A DNA stretch of 64,000 bases, from the NCBI GenBank assembly GCA_033558025.1, contig JAUCEF010000001.1, forward strand, positions 3,658,001 to 3,722,000, written 5' to 3'. How positions within the stretch are numbered: the first letter of the stretch is position 1; every line of letters starts with the position of its first letter. This document shows, in pieces, positions 9,881 through 19,862 of this stretch. The position numbers were made by a program, and so were the translations under genes. The notes under the pieces are model-generated. The model ran no database searches, was not told the DNA's origin, and saw only the letters and a program-made list of their open reading frames with translations. This DNA is from Phytophthora sp. 'mugwort'. Lineage: Eukaryota; Oomycota; Peronosporomycetes; Peronosporales; Peronosporaceae.

Positions 9881-10627
9881 GGTGGCACTGGGAACTAATC
9901 AACGAGAACGACGGTGCTGTTTAGTCCTCCATACTGATACGCATCAATCACATTTCTCGACCTTGTTCTTATGGACGTTTTTACACTATTAATTTGCGAA
10001 TTCGAATACAGAAGCTCACCAAAAGTTTGAGGCAGTGAGTTTGTACAAAAGAGTCATCGTGACGTGAGGTAGTGAGCGCTATGCTGCGAAGAATACTTGA
10101 CCTCGTGCTGGGAGGTTGCTACACGATGGGTCAACTAAACCCACGAGCCCGATAGCTGTTGGTTTTGGGACCAAGGGCCTCACGATTATTCTTATGGGGA
10201 ATGTTGAATTTGCACGCTGTATCGAGTTAAAGCTTCATAGATCTGACACGTATTTCATGACTACTAAGAAATGGTACCATCGTGTAGAGATAGCTATGGT
10301 TCACTAACAAGTGAGCTGGAGGTCACAGACAGCGTAGCCTCACGAGATAGTTTGTGTTATTCCACTAACTTTAGACAGGGCCGTTGACATGTCTTCTGCT
10401 GGTGATGATCGACGTTTCTTGTTACCCAACGGCTCCGCTCTGTCTCATCAAGAAAACAACTTAGCGTGGTTTTATCCGTCGTGGCCGAATTGGTAGTTTC
10501 TTACCCGCAGTGCGGGTGATAAGCAAGCGCCTCAATTTCTCGATGTTCTAGTGACAACCTTCTCATTTCGCGACCCGCGAGCAAAGAGCCACCTCCCAAC
10601 ACGCACCAAAACAGCCCGGAACTCAAG
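9881..10627. promoter_or_regulatory. Spacer with an initiator-like element before array member 7
   Basis: About 750 bp without a recognisable gene; a 63-codon ORF at 10116 has no family resemblance. CTTCTCATTTCGCGAC at 10559-10574, about 55-70 bp before the ATG at 10628, is in the same relative position as the CATTT element before member 5. Promoter role is inferred. Confidence 0.35.
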
Positions 10628-11110
10628 ATGGCCGACGTCGAAGGTGAGAAACCCTACGCGATCGCGGTAGAGGAGCCCAAGGGAGACCAAGTTGACGGCA
10701 AGACGGCGCCGGGGGAGTTCACGACCAGGAAGTGGGAAGTTGGTTTCTGCGGGTGCTTCACGCATTGCGTGCCCAACTGCCTCATGACCACGTGCTGCCC
10801 CTGTGTCACGTTAGCGCAAATCTCGTCGCGTCTCGATATGATGTCGTACAAATGGGCCTTGCTGCTGGCGATCCTACTGCTCTTCATCCCCAGCTTCGGT
10901 TCCATTGCCTTGGTTGTGTGGATCTGGATGGCTCGTAAGGAGGTGCGCGAGCGTTTCCAGATTCCAGGCGGATGCTGTGGGGACTGTTTGGCCTCGTGCT
11001 GCTGCGCGTGCTGCACCATGGCTCAGATGGCCACTCAGATCAAGAGTTATAAGCCGGGAAACTGCGCTTTTGGCCCCCAAGACACTCTAACACCGTACCA
11101 GCGCGGTTAG
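10628..11110 (+). CDS. PLAC8-family cysteine-rich membrane protein, short type (array member 7)
   Basis: 160-aa short-type PLAC8 protein. N-terminus MADVEGEKPYAIAVEEPKG, then FTTRKWEVGFCGCFTHC, VPNCLMTTCCPC, TLAQISSRLDMMSY, a hydrophobic hairpin (LLLFIPSFGSIALVVWIWMA), REVRERFQIPG-like KEVRERFQIPG, GGCCGDCLASCCCACCTMAQ, ATQIKSY and the tail KPGNCAFGPQDTLTPY. The ATQIKSY block has Gln in place of the usual His. Intact, and likely expressed given the preserved layout and promoter position. Confidence 0.88.
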   Translation: MADVEGEKPYAIAVEEPKGDQVDGKTAPGEFTTRKWEVGFCGCFTHCVPNCLMTTCCPCVTLAQISSRLDMMSYKWALLLAILLLFIPSFGSIALVVWIWMARKEVRERFQIPGGCCGDCLASCCCACCTMAQMATQIKSYKPGNCAFGPQDTLTPYQRG

Positions 11111-11383
11111 AATAACAACGTTGGCTCAAAGATAGGCAACTACTGTACTAACTCGATCCAAGATAAAATCAACTTTTCTAACTTCGAATCTAAAATATGA
11201 ACAATGCAAATTCCAATTTTCCATTTGACTTTACTTGTGAGTCATACTCACTCGTTTCATTACGCTTCCCTCGATCCCATGGACCTATATTTTGCTAGTA
11301 TACCAGCCCGCATTTTAAATGCAGTCTATTCTAGCATTGGCCAGAGACCCTACAGAAGTTAACAAGAGTACCAAGCCACAACA

Positions 11384-11877
11384 ATGGAGACGCCGTACGC
11401 TGTTTCGGTTGATGATGTCGCCAAGCCCAATTCAAATCACGTAGAAGTTGTGGTGGCAATTCCACTTGAGGAACTAACGCCCAAGAAGGACCTGTCCGGG
11501 ATCATGCTCGGGAAATGGGAAGTAATTCTGCGGTTGTTGCACACACTGTGTGCCCAATTGCCTCATGACAACCTGCTGCTCGTGTGTTTCAGTGGCGCAG
11601 ATTTCAGCTCGCTTTGGTATGACGACGTACACGTGTTCGCTGCTGACGTTCACTTGTGGCATTGCGCAAGCGGTTCTCTTCGTGTGGATCTGGCAGCTCC
11701 GCCAGCTAACCCGAGAACGGTTCAAGATTCCTGGGCGGTTGCTGTGAGGACTACTGCGCGCCATTTTTGTTCCCGTGTTGCATACTGGCGCAGATCGCGA
11801 CACACATTAAGAGCTGTAAGCCAGGAAACTGTAACTTTGGGCCGCAAGACACACTTCCAGCATTCAAAGAAGCTTAG
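11384..11877 (+). pseudogene. PLAC8-family gene with two frameshifts (array member 8)
   Basis: From the ATG at 11384 the frame encodes a normal N-terminus to GIMLGKWEV. The first shift, near 11523, moves the first Cys cluster (PNCLMTTCCSCVSVAQIS) and hydrophobic region into a second frame. That frame runs through RERFKIPG and then stops. A second shift, consistent with one extra G in the GGGCGG run near 11735, moves the remaining CCEDYCAP, a CPCC-like cluster (FPCCILAQIATHIKS) and the GNCNFGPQDTLPAF tail into a third frame ending at the TAG at 11875-11877. All domain pieces are present in order, so inactivation is recent or reflects sequence error at two sites. Confidence 0.8.
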
Positions 11878-13223
11878 AGGCGCAAGTTGCGGTTCTGTAT
11901 CTCGAAAAGCAGCAGCTTTAAACCCTTGCAGTATTGGATCACGGCTATCACAGACAAGAGAGTAGATCCACAGCTATAAACATATCGTCAATTCCTTTCA
12001 AACATTTGCAATTCCTTGCATTCTTTGAGAGAGAAAAATCCCTTTCCTTCGCTTGATCGGATTCAGATAGTGTTTTAGAGTCGACATAGATTTCATACCC
12101 ATGACTGCATTTGCATCAAATCATCATATTGTCCTATGTATTATTTAAAGTGAAGGGTACTCGTGCAGATATGATAGCGGATCAAGCTCTATTAGCATTT
12201 TATACAATTACACCATTCTGAAGTTTGGCGGTCACGACCACGCAGAAGAAGACCAGCTTCGCCAAATTCAAATGGAATTATCACGTCGTTATATAATCTA
12301 AGGATGTTCGTATCATAGAGAAACTTCTTCTTAGAGGTAGCGACACCAAAACTTTGGTGATCAAAGTCTAGTCGAGCTGCTGAAGTTTCTGTTCAACATT
12401 AGTCAGAACCTACAAAACCAACCTTAAAGCGGAGAAATCGATCAGCATCGCAGTCCAAGATGTTACCACAGACAGAAAGGATCTCTCTGTGGTAGCGACG
12501 TCAAAGTCTAGCGAAGCTGTTGATAGGCGCACGCCGAAACTGGCCGACGATGACAACTGCAGCATACTAAGTACTCTGTTGTAAAGCTTGTATTAAAGTG
12601 CCTGCTTATCTTCTGCTTTCCTTGTATCACGGTTTTGCCTGCTCTGAGTGTTGAGAAAAGAGATCATGGGAAACCATGCGTAACATCATATATTGTAGTG
12701 CTACTTCTGGCAACCCTTTGATGCGCTGCGCAGATTCTTGCGCACAATTTACCGCGTACAAAAAATATCCCAGAAAATGAGCTGCCAATAACCTACGAGT
12801 CTGGCCAAGCAAGATACGGTATAGCCCGTAAACGAAATCCAGTTTTCTTTTCGGATGGACAATTCTGCTGTTCACATTAGCCGACACGATGTCTGTATGC
12901 GTCAGCTTCCCACCCGATTGTCGGAGAGCTGCGTGCAAATACTCGATATCGCATTATGAAATATTACATTGGGTGAAGTGGCTAAACTATCTATTCTGGA
13001 GATGCAACTTATCAAACTATGAAAAGTATTGTGTTTGCACAGCGTTAAGCTCGAAAATATAAACTTAAGTAGTTGACGTGGACTGGTGATCGTTACATTA
13101 TTTAATTTAACTTCAGCGCTAAGAAAAACTGGCAACTAATGTACTTGTTTATGGGCTTCATCTCACCTCATTCTGCAATTTGTGATCAAGCCTTGACCGG
13201 TGGAAGGCAACCGAGAGTTCACA
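11878..13223. other. 1.3-kb spacer with a weak internal repeat
   Basis: No gene recognised. Two partly similar blocks occur: 12335-12383 and 12489-12523 share GGTAGCGAC followed by TCAAAGTCTAG...GCTG.TGA (19 of 23 matching over the second part). They may be remains of a repeated element, but I could not assign a family or find ends. Confidence 0.3.
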
Positions 13224-13697
13224 ATGACCAAGCTTGAGCAGGATGACGCCATTATTATACTTCCGTGGAGGAAGTTATTCCAAAAATCCAATAATCGCAA
13301 GCGCTCGCGACAACACGCTGACGAATATCAGCGTGGGGAAGCCGGAACCCTCACTTGCTATCACGGTCGAGAAGCCCAACTTAGACCAAGCGACTGACCA
13401 AACGGCAAATCTAGAGGCCAAAGTTGGCCGCTGTACCAAAGCGCTCGCTAGAATCAGCGACTCGTGCGAGACACTGCTAGGCGGCTGCTGCATGATCGTG
13501 TGCTTACCTTGCGTTGCAGTCTCACTTTGTTCATGCTGCGATTTAACATTCAGTCAATCTTTGTTTTGCTGCTGCTGTGGTCTAGGCGCAGCCTCACAGA
13601 CCTTTGTTGTCTGTGTTGTTTTCGCAAGGAGAGGATGGACCCTGAGGAGACCAAACCCACTGAATCCCAAGACACGCTGACGCCGTATCGAGAATAG
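13224..13697 (+). pseudogene. Heavily degraded PLAC8-family gene (array member 9)
   Basis: An ATG at 13224 opens a short frame (MTKLEQDDAI) that fails at about 13397. A shifted frame carries SLAITVEKPN, then GGCCMIVCLPCVAVSLCSC, recognisable as the first Cys cluster. The middle of the domain is deleted or scrambled. A third frame ends with ESQDTLTPYRE and the TAG at 13695-13697, matching the family tail. At least two frameshifts plus an internal deletion make it non-functional. Confidence 0.7.
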
Positions 13698-13846
13698 AGT
13701 TTTTAAAAATGCCATACGTGAATGTTTCTGGCTTCCAGTCGTCTCATGTTCTGTCTCATTAAAGCTCAGCCTCGTCCAGCATTTACCTAGCACCACAGCA
13801 CAATCGAATTCACTCCATCCATCGCACTGACCATCGTTCCAACACC

Positions 13847-14368
13847 ATGAGCAAGTCGCCAAGCCCGTCCCCAACATACAACGGAGACGACCACCCATAC
13901 GCCATTCAAGTCGACGCCCCATTGACACCACAGAGAGAGTCAAATACCCGAGACGATGGCGAGAGCGATATCAAAATCGGAGGATGGGAAACGAGCTTGT
14001 GGTGCGGCTGCTTCAAGCACTGCGTGCCTAACTGCTGCATGGTCACGTTCTGTCCGTGTGTCACCCACGCGCAGATTTCCGCGCGCTTGGGCATGACGCC
14101 CTACTGGTGCGCGGTCGTCACACTTTTCACGCTTGTACTGCTGACGGGCGGCACAGTGCACTTGATCCTCTTCGTCTGGATCTGGAAGGCGAGAGCGCTC
14201 ACTCGCGAACTGTTCCAGATTCCTGGTGGGTGCTGCCGAGACTGCTGCGCCTCGCTCTTCTGTCCGTGCTGCACGTTGGCTCAAATCGCCACGCACATCA
14301 AGAGCTACCAACCTGGAAGCTGCGACTTTGGGCCGCCAGACACGATGCCTCCCTACCCGCGCACTTAG
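13847..14368 (+). CDS. PLAC8-family cysteine-rich membrane protein (array member 10)
   Basis: 173-aa intact PLAC8 protein closing the array. Variable N-terminus (MSKSPSPSPTYNGDDHPYAI), then GGWETSLWCGCFKHC, VPNCCMVTFCPC, THAQISARLGMTPYW, a hydrophobic hairpin with LTGGTVHLILFVWIWK, LTRELFQIPGGCCRDCC, LFCPCCTLAQIATHIKSY and the tail QPGSCDFGPPDTMPPY. The usual RERF is RELF here. Loop length is of the short type with a slightly longer N-terminus. ATG context ACCATGA. Confidence 0.87.
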   Translation: MSKSPSPSPTYNGDDHPYAIQVDAPLTPQRESNTRDDGESDIKIGGWETSLWCGCFKHCVPNCCMVTFCPCVTHAQISARLGMTPYWCAVVTLFTLVLLTGGTVHLILFVWIWKARALTRELFQIPGGCCRDCCASLFCPCCTLAQIATHIKSYQPGSCDFGPPDTMPPYPRT

Positions 14369-14751
14369 TTTGCTTTAAAGCGGCTCGCTAATGTTGTAAA
14401 TTCATAAGTTTAGTACAACTTTCTCTTTAGCATCTGAATCATGTTCTCTATTCCAGCGAAGTACGGTAGGTTGACCCTGGATATGTCTGCAACTGACAGG
14501 CCAGTAAGTAGCAAGGCAAAACTGCAGTCAAGTTCAGCATTGGAACGTTGCCAACCAGATCCTGGTTGGTCGACTTCCATGCCGTTGTGCGGTACAGACC
14601 CGCGGGCAAATCTTTGTTCGGTGTCATTTGCAATTTGTATTAATCGCAGTGTCGACAGCTCCAGGCCACTGGCTCCGGGTATACCGTAGCTCCTCACCGA
14701 CCTGCGCGTTCGCCGTCACTTCCAAAATCTCGACTTCAAGTTCAGACTGCG
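14369..14751. other. Intergenic, no gene seen
   Basis: 383-bp spacer at the end of the PLAC8 array. Short ORFs on both strands overlap each other and resemble nothing I know. Promoter of the downstream transporter presumably lies here. Confidence 0.3.
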
Positions 14752-15747
14752 ATGAAGGAGGACGTCAAGTTCCAGTTGATCTGCTTCGGCTTCGGCCAGG
14801 CCATTATGCTGCTTAACGTGGCGTCAGGCATCCTGTCCAAGTACCTGACGCTTGAGAACGCCAGCTTGCCGACCCTGCAGAGCACGTGCTTGTACGTGAT
14901 GCTGGCAGTCGTGTATCTTTTCGTTCGCTACGTGCGCAAGACGCCGCTCATTGGACTGCCCTGGTGGTTCTACGTCATCCTGGCTATCGTCGACGTGGAA
15001 GGCAACTACTTCGCCGTCAAGGCCTACAACTACGCCAACTACGCCACGCTGAGCCTCATTCTGAACATGACGGTGCCGTTCGTGACACTCTTCTGCTACC
15101 TGTTCCTCAAGACGCGCTACTCGATACGCCACTACCTCGGCGCTGTGATCGCTTTGGGGGGCTCCGTCGTCATCTTCGTGTCTGACTACACGTCGTCCGC
15201 CAACGGGACCAGCAGCCGCGAGGTACGTGGCGACATGTACGCGTTGATCGCCGCTGCCTTCTACGCCACGTCCAACGTGATGATCCAAGCGGTGGTCAAG
15301 ACGCGCAACGTCGACTCGAACATCGAAGTGCTCGGCTTCCTGGGCTTCTGGGCGTCAATCGTGTCCATCATTCAAGTGCTGATCCTTGAGCGCAGCCCCA
15401 TCGACACTGTCGACTTTACCGGCCGTGTGTATGGCTACATGGCGGGCTACGTGTGCGTGCTCTTCATCTTCTACACCATCACGTCGGTCTTCTTGCGCTG
15501 GGCCGAGTCGCTCATGTTCAACCTCAGTCTGCTCACGGGCCCGATCTTCACTGTCGCTGTCTCCTACCTTATCTTCGACGAAGCCGTCAACAACTGGTAT
15601 TGGCTGGCGTTGGCGCTTGTGTACGTTGGCCTCATTTGCTACAGCACGGCGCCGGCGCCCAAGGAGAAGACTAAACTCACTGACGATAAATACTGCACCG
15701 GCGACTATGGTGAGGCACTCACCCCCGACGCCATGCGCTACGCTTAA
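14752..15747 (+). CDS. SLC35F1/F2-type solute transporter (drug/metabolite transporter superfamily)
   Basis: 331-aa integral membrane protein of the SLC35F1/F2 branch of the drug/metabolite transporter superfamily. About ten hydrophobic segments are spread along the chain, beginning with ICFGFGQAIMLLNVASGIL. Family-like motifs include a segment near residues 85-100 with EGNYFAVKAYNYANYATLSL, and the GAVIALGGSVVIFVSD segment that pairs with a late Y-LALALVYVGLICYS segment, giving the two EamA-like halves. The C-terminus is short and polar. Substrate of most SLC35F proteins is unknown, so none is proposed. The ATG at 14752 starts a normal-length protein; no intron. Confidence 0.88.
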   Translation: MKEDVKFQLICFGFGQAIMLLNVASGILSKYLTLENASLPTLQSTCLYVMLAVVYLFVRYVRKTPLIGLPWWFYVILAIVDVEGNYFAVKAYNYANYATLSLILNMTVPFVTLFCYLFLKTRYSIRHYLGAVIALGGSVVIFVSDYTSSANGTSSREVRGDMYALIAAAFYATSNVMIQAVVKTRNVDSNIEVLGFLGFWASIVSIIQVLILERSPIDTVDFTGRVYGYMAGYVCVLFIFYTITSVFLRWAESLMFNLSLLTGPIFTVAVSYLIFDEAVNNWYWLALALVYVGLICYSTAPAPKEKTKLTDDKYCTGDYGEALTPDAMRYA

Positions 15748-16075
15748 ACTGCGGGTAAACTATAGCACAATACGTGGCATACACACTTCTTGCACTTGCA
15801 TACCGGAGCTCTTAAATTCGTCAGATTTCCGTCTAACTATAAGCTGCCCAAATTTGTATATAGAGGCCGCGCTATGCACATCTAAACGATATATAGCAGG
15901 GGTCAGGAATCTGTACGGTAAGTACCAAAAATATATGCCCCGAAAAGTCTGTTCCAAAACGTACTGAATTATGTTAGCTTCAATAATTTCCTTCCCATCA
16001 ACCAATCAAAACGACGCAGTGTCTTTCATACAATCGCCAGTCATTCGAGTATCCCCAATACAAGCTCAATCCACA

Positions 16076-19000
16076 ATGGACCCGCAGCTGTACCAGCAAG
16101 TTCTGCTGGCCGTGCAGGTGAGCCACTCGCCGCAAGCGTCACCCAGCGACCGACAAGCTGCCTACGCCTTCTGTGAGGAGTTCAAGAGCCGCTCGGACTG
16201 CGCACTGTACGCCGTCGCCTTGTATCGGAACCCAGGCGGCGGCGATGCCTTGGAGTTGCACACGCGCCAACACTTCGCGCTGCACGTGCTAGAGCACCAC
16301 GTACTGACCCGCTGGGGCTCGCTGCCCCTTGAAGAGCAGCAGAAGATGCGTGCAGAGCTCGTGGAACTGCTGCTGAGAGAAAACCAGACAGACGAACCCG
16401 TGTTTGTGCGCGAGAAGAAGGTCTCGCTAGTGGCCCAGATGGCCAAGCGACAGTTCCCGCAACGCTGGCCGGAGCTGATGAACGAGTTGCTGCAAGTGTG
16501 GCAGACTGGTAGCAGCAAACAGGTGGAGCTCGTGCTCATGATCCTACGATCCTTGGCGGAGGATTGCGTCAGCAGTTCGTTTAACACGTCCATTCCCCCG
16601 GCCAGGAGGAAGGATATCCTGCAAGGACTGAATGTATGTCTGCCGCAGCTGTTTCCGGTGGTGTACCAGGAACTGGAGAAGCAATACGCAATTTACAAGG
16701 CGACGACGGCGACTCTTGCGCAGAAGAACACGAGCCAAAGGTTGATTCATGCGGCGTTGGATATGCTGAAGGAGTTTCTCGAGTGGATGCCGCTAGAACG
16801 ACCAGTGGATCCTGCGACGAACTTTATTATGGTCGCTGTGCTGTTACTGGATGATATCGAGTTCCGGATAACGGGAGCCGAGTGTCTAGAAGTGTTCATG
16901 ACAAGAGGGTTTGGTAAAGATAACCGAGCTATTATGCTGCAGAGCATCGGCCAGATTATTGCAAAAGTGGATACACTAAATGTGACAACGCTGGAGCCCG
17001 ATTTGGAGGCCAATTTGTTGTTCCACAAGAAGTTGAACGACATGTTAGTGACCTGGGGCACGTGTCAGTTGGATGTACTCTTGTTGGACGGACCTGGTGA
17101 GCAGGAAATGGCGCTCCTGCGTGTGATTCTCACGAATCTGTGCAAACTGTTCGCCCACCCGAGCTTGATCTTGACGGAAGCGCAGATTATTTTATGGCTG
17201 ACGGTGTTAAAGAACAAAACGATCTTGAAGCAAGGAGAAGCTTATTTGGCGGCAATTCTCGAGCAACTACGACAAGTGTCGTTTGATAAATATTTTAAGT
17301 TGGGTTCCCCCGAGCGGGAGAACCCTGGTCCTCAACAAATTGCTTGTGACTGCAGCAAAGAAGAGTTTGACGACCACACTGAGTACATTTCGTACTACGG
17401 AAACTTCCGAGGACGTCTGTACGCTCTGATTCGTGTGCTGGTGCAATTGAACCCCACCACTGTGCTGCAGTCTTTGCATGAGCGTCTGGTGTTTGTGCTG
17501 TCGCAATATGCTACCGGAACAGACCATTTGAGTGCTGATCGCGGCTTTTGTACAGATCTCAGTACCGCCTATCTGTACCATGAAGGTATTTCGTCTCTGA
17601 TTGATTGCATCGTAAAGCAACTTCCCGTGAATGCGATGGAAAACCCGACGAACCACCAGACATTGCAAGCCATTTTGCAAGCGATTCTGGCCTACGACAC
17701 TCCGGACCCGCTCTTGAAATTCCGTCAGCTTCTTGTGCTGGCATCATTCGCCAAGTACTACGTACTCGATGGCAGCACGCTTACGGCCGTATTTGAAATG
17801 CTATTTGCAAATATTATTTTTATAATGTCTGGGGAAGACGTACACGGCAAAATGAGCAGTGGTACTATCAACGTTCGAAGGCGAGCATTATCGTCTCTCG
17901 TTTCGATCTGCCAGGCAATTCCAGCTCACATTTTGCCAGTTCTCCCTGTATTGTGCACGAAGGCCCAGGAGCTGTTTGCTGGTGATCGTGTGACTGACAC
18001 GGAAGGCGTCATGTTGTACGAAATGTTGGTGTTGGTGTCGAACTCCATGGCGAACAGAGAGGAGCGCGTGCAGTTCGTACAGCAGATTGTACAAGACCCA
18101 CTCACTCAATGGACATCTCCAGAAATGACTGCACTGGTCAGCTCACCGCAGGACCTCGTGACTGCAATTGAAGCGGCTGCTAACGACGACAAGGCGAAGA
18201 AACGACTTGGAATGATCATTAAAACGCTGACAACATTGTATGGTATTGCTAAACGAACTGGAGTGACATTTTCGCCCAAAAGTACGGAAAACACTGGAGC
18301 TTTTGAAAGTGCGTGGCCACACTTGTTACCGAACTTGTTGGCGCTTGTACGTTCGCTTCACGGTCTCCAGGAGCCAGCCGTGAAAGAAGCAGTGCTGAAA
18401 ACCTCCACTGCCTGCTGGTTGTTTAGTGTCTCAGTCGACGAGGTTGCCCAGCTACTTGGAGGTAAAAATCAGCTTGAAGAAGAGGAAGTGGCCAAGCTGC
18501 CTGCTGCTTCTAGGTGGTCTAAATGGCACAAGAATGTGCGTGACATTTCGTACCATTTGATGGGCGTAGCAGTGGGCCAGACCAGCTTTTACAAGAACCC
18601 CCAGGTGGCATCACTGCTGCAGAATAGCATGCTCAGTGACTTGGATTTGATGGAGCATCGCCACTTGAAGGGCGCCTTGGCCTATGTGTTCTTGCCGTTC
18701 CTGAAGAACTGCCCCCGGGAACTATACCCTTCACTGCTTGACCCCGTGCTCGCAACTTTGTTTGGTCATTTCGCGCAACGCGCAGCAGCAATTTTTCAAC
18801 GTCCCGTTGCGGGAGATAAACCCGTCCAGACGCCTTGGAGCGCGTTGGTTGTTGGTATTGAAGACGCCAAACAGGATATTGCCCACGAGAAAATGGTGAT
18901 GGAACTGACTCGCCAAGTTATTGATTTTATTGAGTACGCCATCGACCCAAAGACCGTTGTAGGGACCGATACGGACAACCCAAAGCACGTCACTAGTCCA

Positions 19001-19720
19001 GAAGATGCCGTCCTCCGTGATTACATTCTGACTCAGTCGTCCTCGCTACCTTTTGCTATTAGCGCGATTTTGACTCAAGTAATTTGCTGGAAAGACACGC
19101 TGAGCTGCCGAAAGGCGGTGCTTCTTGGTGACAAGCTCGTCAATGTCTTGCACACTGACATAAAGTACCATGCGCTTCTCGGTCGCGACCTTTTCTCGGC
19201 AGCGCTTCAGGGAATTCTGCGTGAACACGTTGGCCATGTGAAGGAAGACGGACTTAAATGGGAGATTATTAACCTGGCACGCAACATTTACTGCAGATTA
19301 ACTCTAGGTTTAACCCCTGTGGAAGAGTGCAAGGGCATCGACCCGTGTAACCAGCCGCGTCGTCCCGCGTCGTCGCTCTGTGCAGCTCCGCGAGAGATTC
19401 TAGTATCTCTTCCTGACGTGACGTCCGGACAGGTAGAGGCGCTCGATACTTTACTGCGTGAGAAACACAGTATGAAGACTCAGAAGAATGCGTTTAAGGA
19501 GCTGCTGGAGATGCCAATCTTGGCGATTCGACGGGAGCAAGCACTGGCGTCGGGTTCAGCGTCACCACTGGCAGGAATCTTGAGCAACAACACTAGCGCG
19601 TCCGTCAAGACAATCTTCGATCTACCAGAGAAGTTGGTGATCCCGAGCAGAGAATTCGAGACCCAGAGGAAGTGGCAGCAAACGAATTTGGACACACACT
19701 CTCTCTTCGATACTCAATGA
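16076..19720 (+). CDS. Exportin-5-like karyopherin (importin-beta superfamily)
   Basis: 1214-aa HEAT-repeat karyopherin resembling exportin-5/HASTY, a RanGTP-dependent exporter of structured RNAs and some proteins. The N-terminal part shows the exportin-5 order: CEEFKSRSDCALYAVALY, then ARQHFALHVLEHHVLTRW-like sequence, then a region with KRQFPQRWPELMNELLQVW and ELVLMILRSLAEDCVSS. Further helical repeats run to the end, with no signal peptide or membrane segment. The frame is open to an ATG at 15971, but the extra 35 residues are not family-like, while the ATG at 16076 has a good CACAATGG context and begins the conserved helix; I therefore start there. Intronless. Assignment to exportin-5 rather than exportin-1 rests on these N-terminal blocks. 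Confidence 0.85.
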   Translation: MDPQLYQQVLLAVQVSHSPQASPSDRQAAYAFCEEFKSRSDCALYAVALYRNPGGGDALELHTRQHFALHVLEHHVLTRWGSLPLEEQQKMRAELVELLLRENQTDEPVFVREKKVSLVAQMAKRQFPQRWPELMNELLQVWQTGSSKQVELVLMILRSLAEDCVSSSFNTSIPPARRKDILQGLNVCLPQLFPVVYQELEKQYAIYKATTATLAQKNTSQRLIHAALDMLKEFLEWMPLERPVDPATNFIMVAVLLLDDIEFRITGAECLEVFMTRGFGKDNRAIMLQSIGQIIAKVDTLNVTTLEPDLEANLLFHKKLNDMLVTWGTCQLDVLLLDGPGEQEMALLRVILTNLCKLFAHPSLILTEAQIILWLTVLKNKTILKQGEAYLAAILEQLRQVSFDKYFKLGSPERENPGPQQIACDCSKEEFDDHTEYISYYGNFRGRLYALIRVLVQLNPTTVLQSLHERLVFVLSQYATGTDHLSADRGFCTDLSTAYLYHEGISSLIDCIVKQLPVNAMENPTNHQTLQAILQAILAYDTPDPLLKFRQLLVLASFAKYYVLDGSTLTAVFEMLFANIIFIMSGEDVHGKMSSGTINVRRRALSSLVSICQAIPAHILPVLPVLCTKAQELFAGDRVTDTEGVMLYEMLVLVSNSMANREERVQFVQQIVQDPLTQWTSPEMTALVSSPQDLVTAIEAAANDDKAKKRLGMIIKTLTTLYGIAKRTGVTFSPKSTENTGAFESAWPHLLPNLLALVRSLHGLQEPAVKEAVLKTSTACWLFSVSVDEVAQLLGGKNQLEEEEVAKLPAASRWSKWHKNVRDISYHLMGVAVGQTSFYKNPQVASLLQNSMLSDLDLMEHRHLKGALAYVFLPFLKNCPRELYPSLLDPVLATLFGHFAQRAAAIFQRPVAGDKPVQTPWSALVVGIEDAKQDIAHEKMVMELTRQVIDFIEYAIDPKTVVGTDTDNPKHVTSPEDAVLRDYILTQSSSLPFAISAILTQVICWKDTLSCRKAVLLGDKLVNVLHTDIKYHALLGRDLFSAALQGILREHVGHVKEDGLKWEIINLARNIYCRLTLGLTPVEECKGIDPCNQPRRPASSLCAAPREILVSLPDVTSGQVEALDTLLREKHSMKTQKNAFKELLEMPILAIRREQALASGSASPLAGILSNNTSASVKTIFDLPEKLVIPSREFETQRKWQQTNLDTHSLFDTQ

Positions 19721-19862
19721 CGAAAATCATTTTTTTCCCGCAATAAAAAATTTCGACAAAATTTTGCGTGGAACGTCATTTTCCACCGATTGAAAAAAAC
19801 AAAAATTATTGGAACCAATGAAAATCTCAAAGCACGTTGGGTCCTCGAATACTGGTTTGCCA

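Noticed and set aside
12335..12523. Possible LTR retrotransposon remnant
   Set aside because: The internal similarity is short and no LTR ends, primer-binding site or polyprotein motif could be seen; kept only as a weak repeat note.
15971..16075. 35-residue N-terminal extension of the exportin ORF
   Set aside because: Not family-like and placed just after an in-frame stop; the ATG at 16076 has better context and starts the conserved helix.
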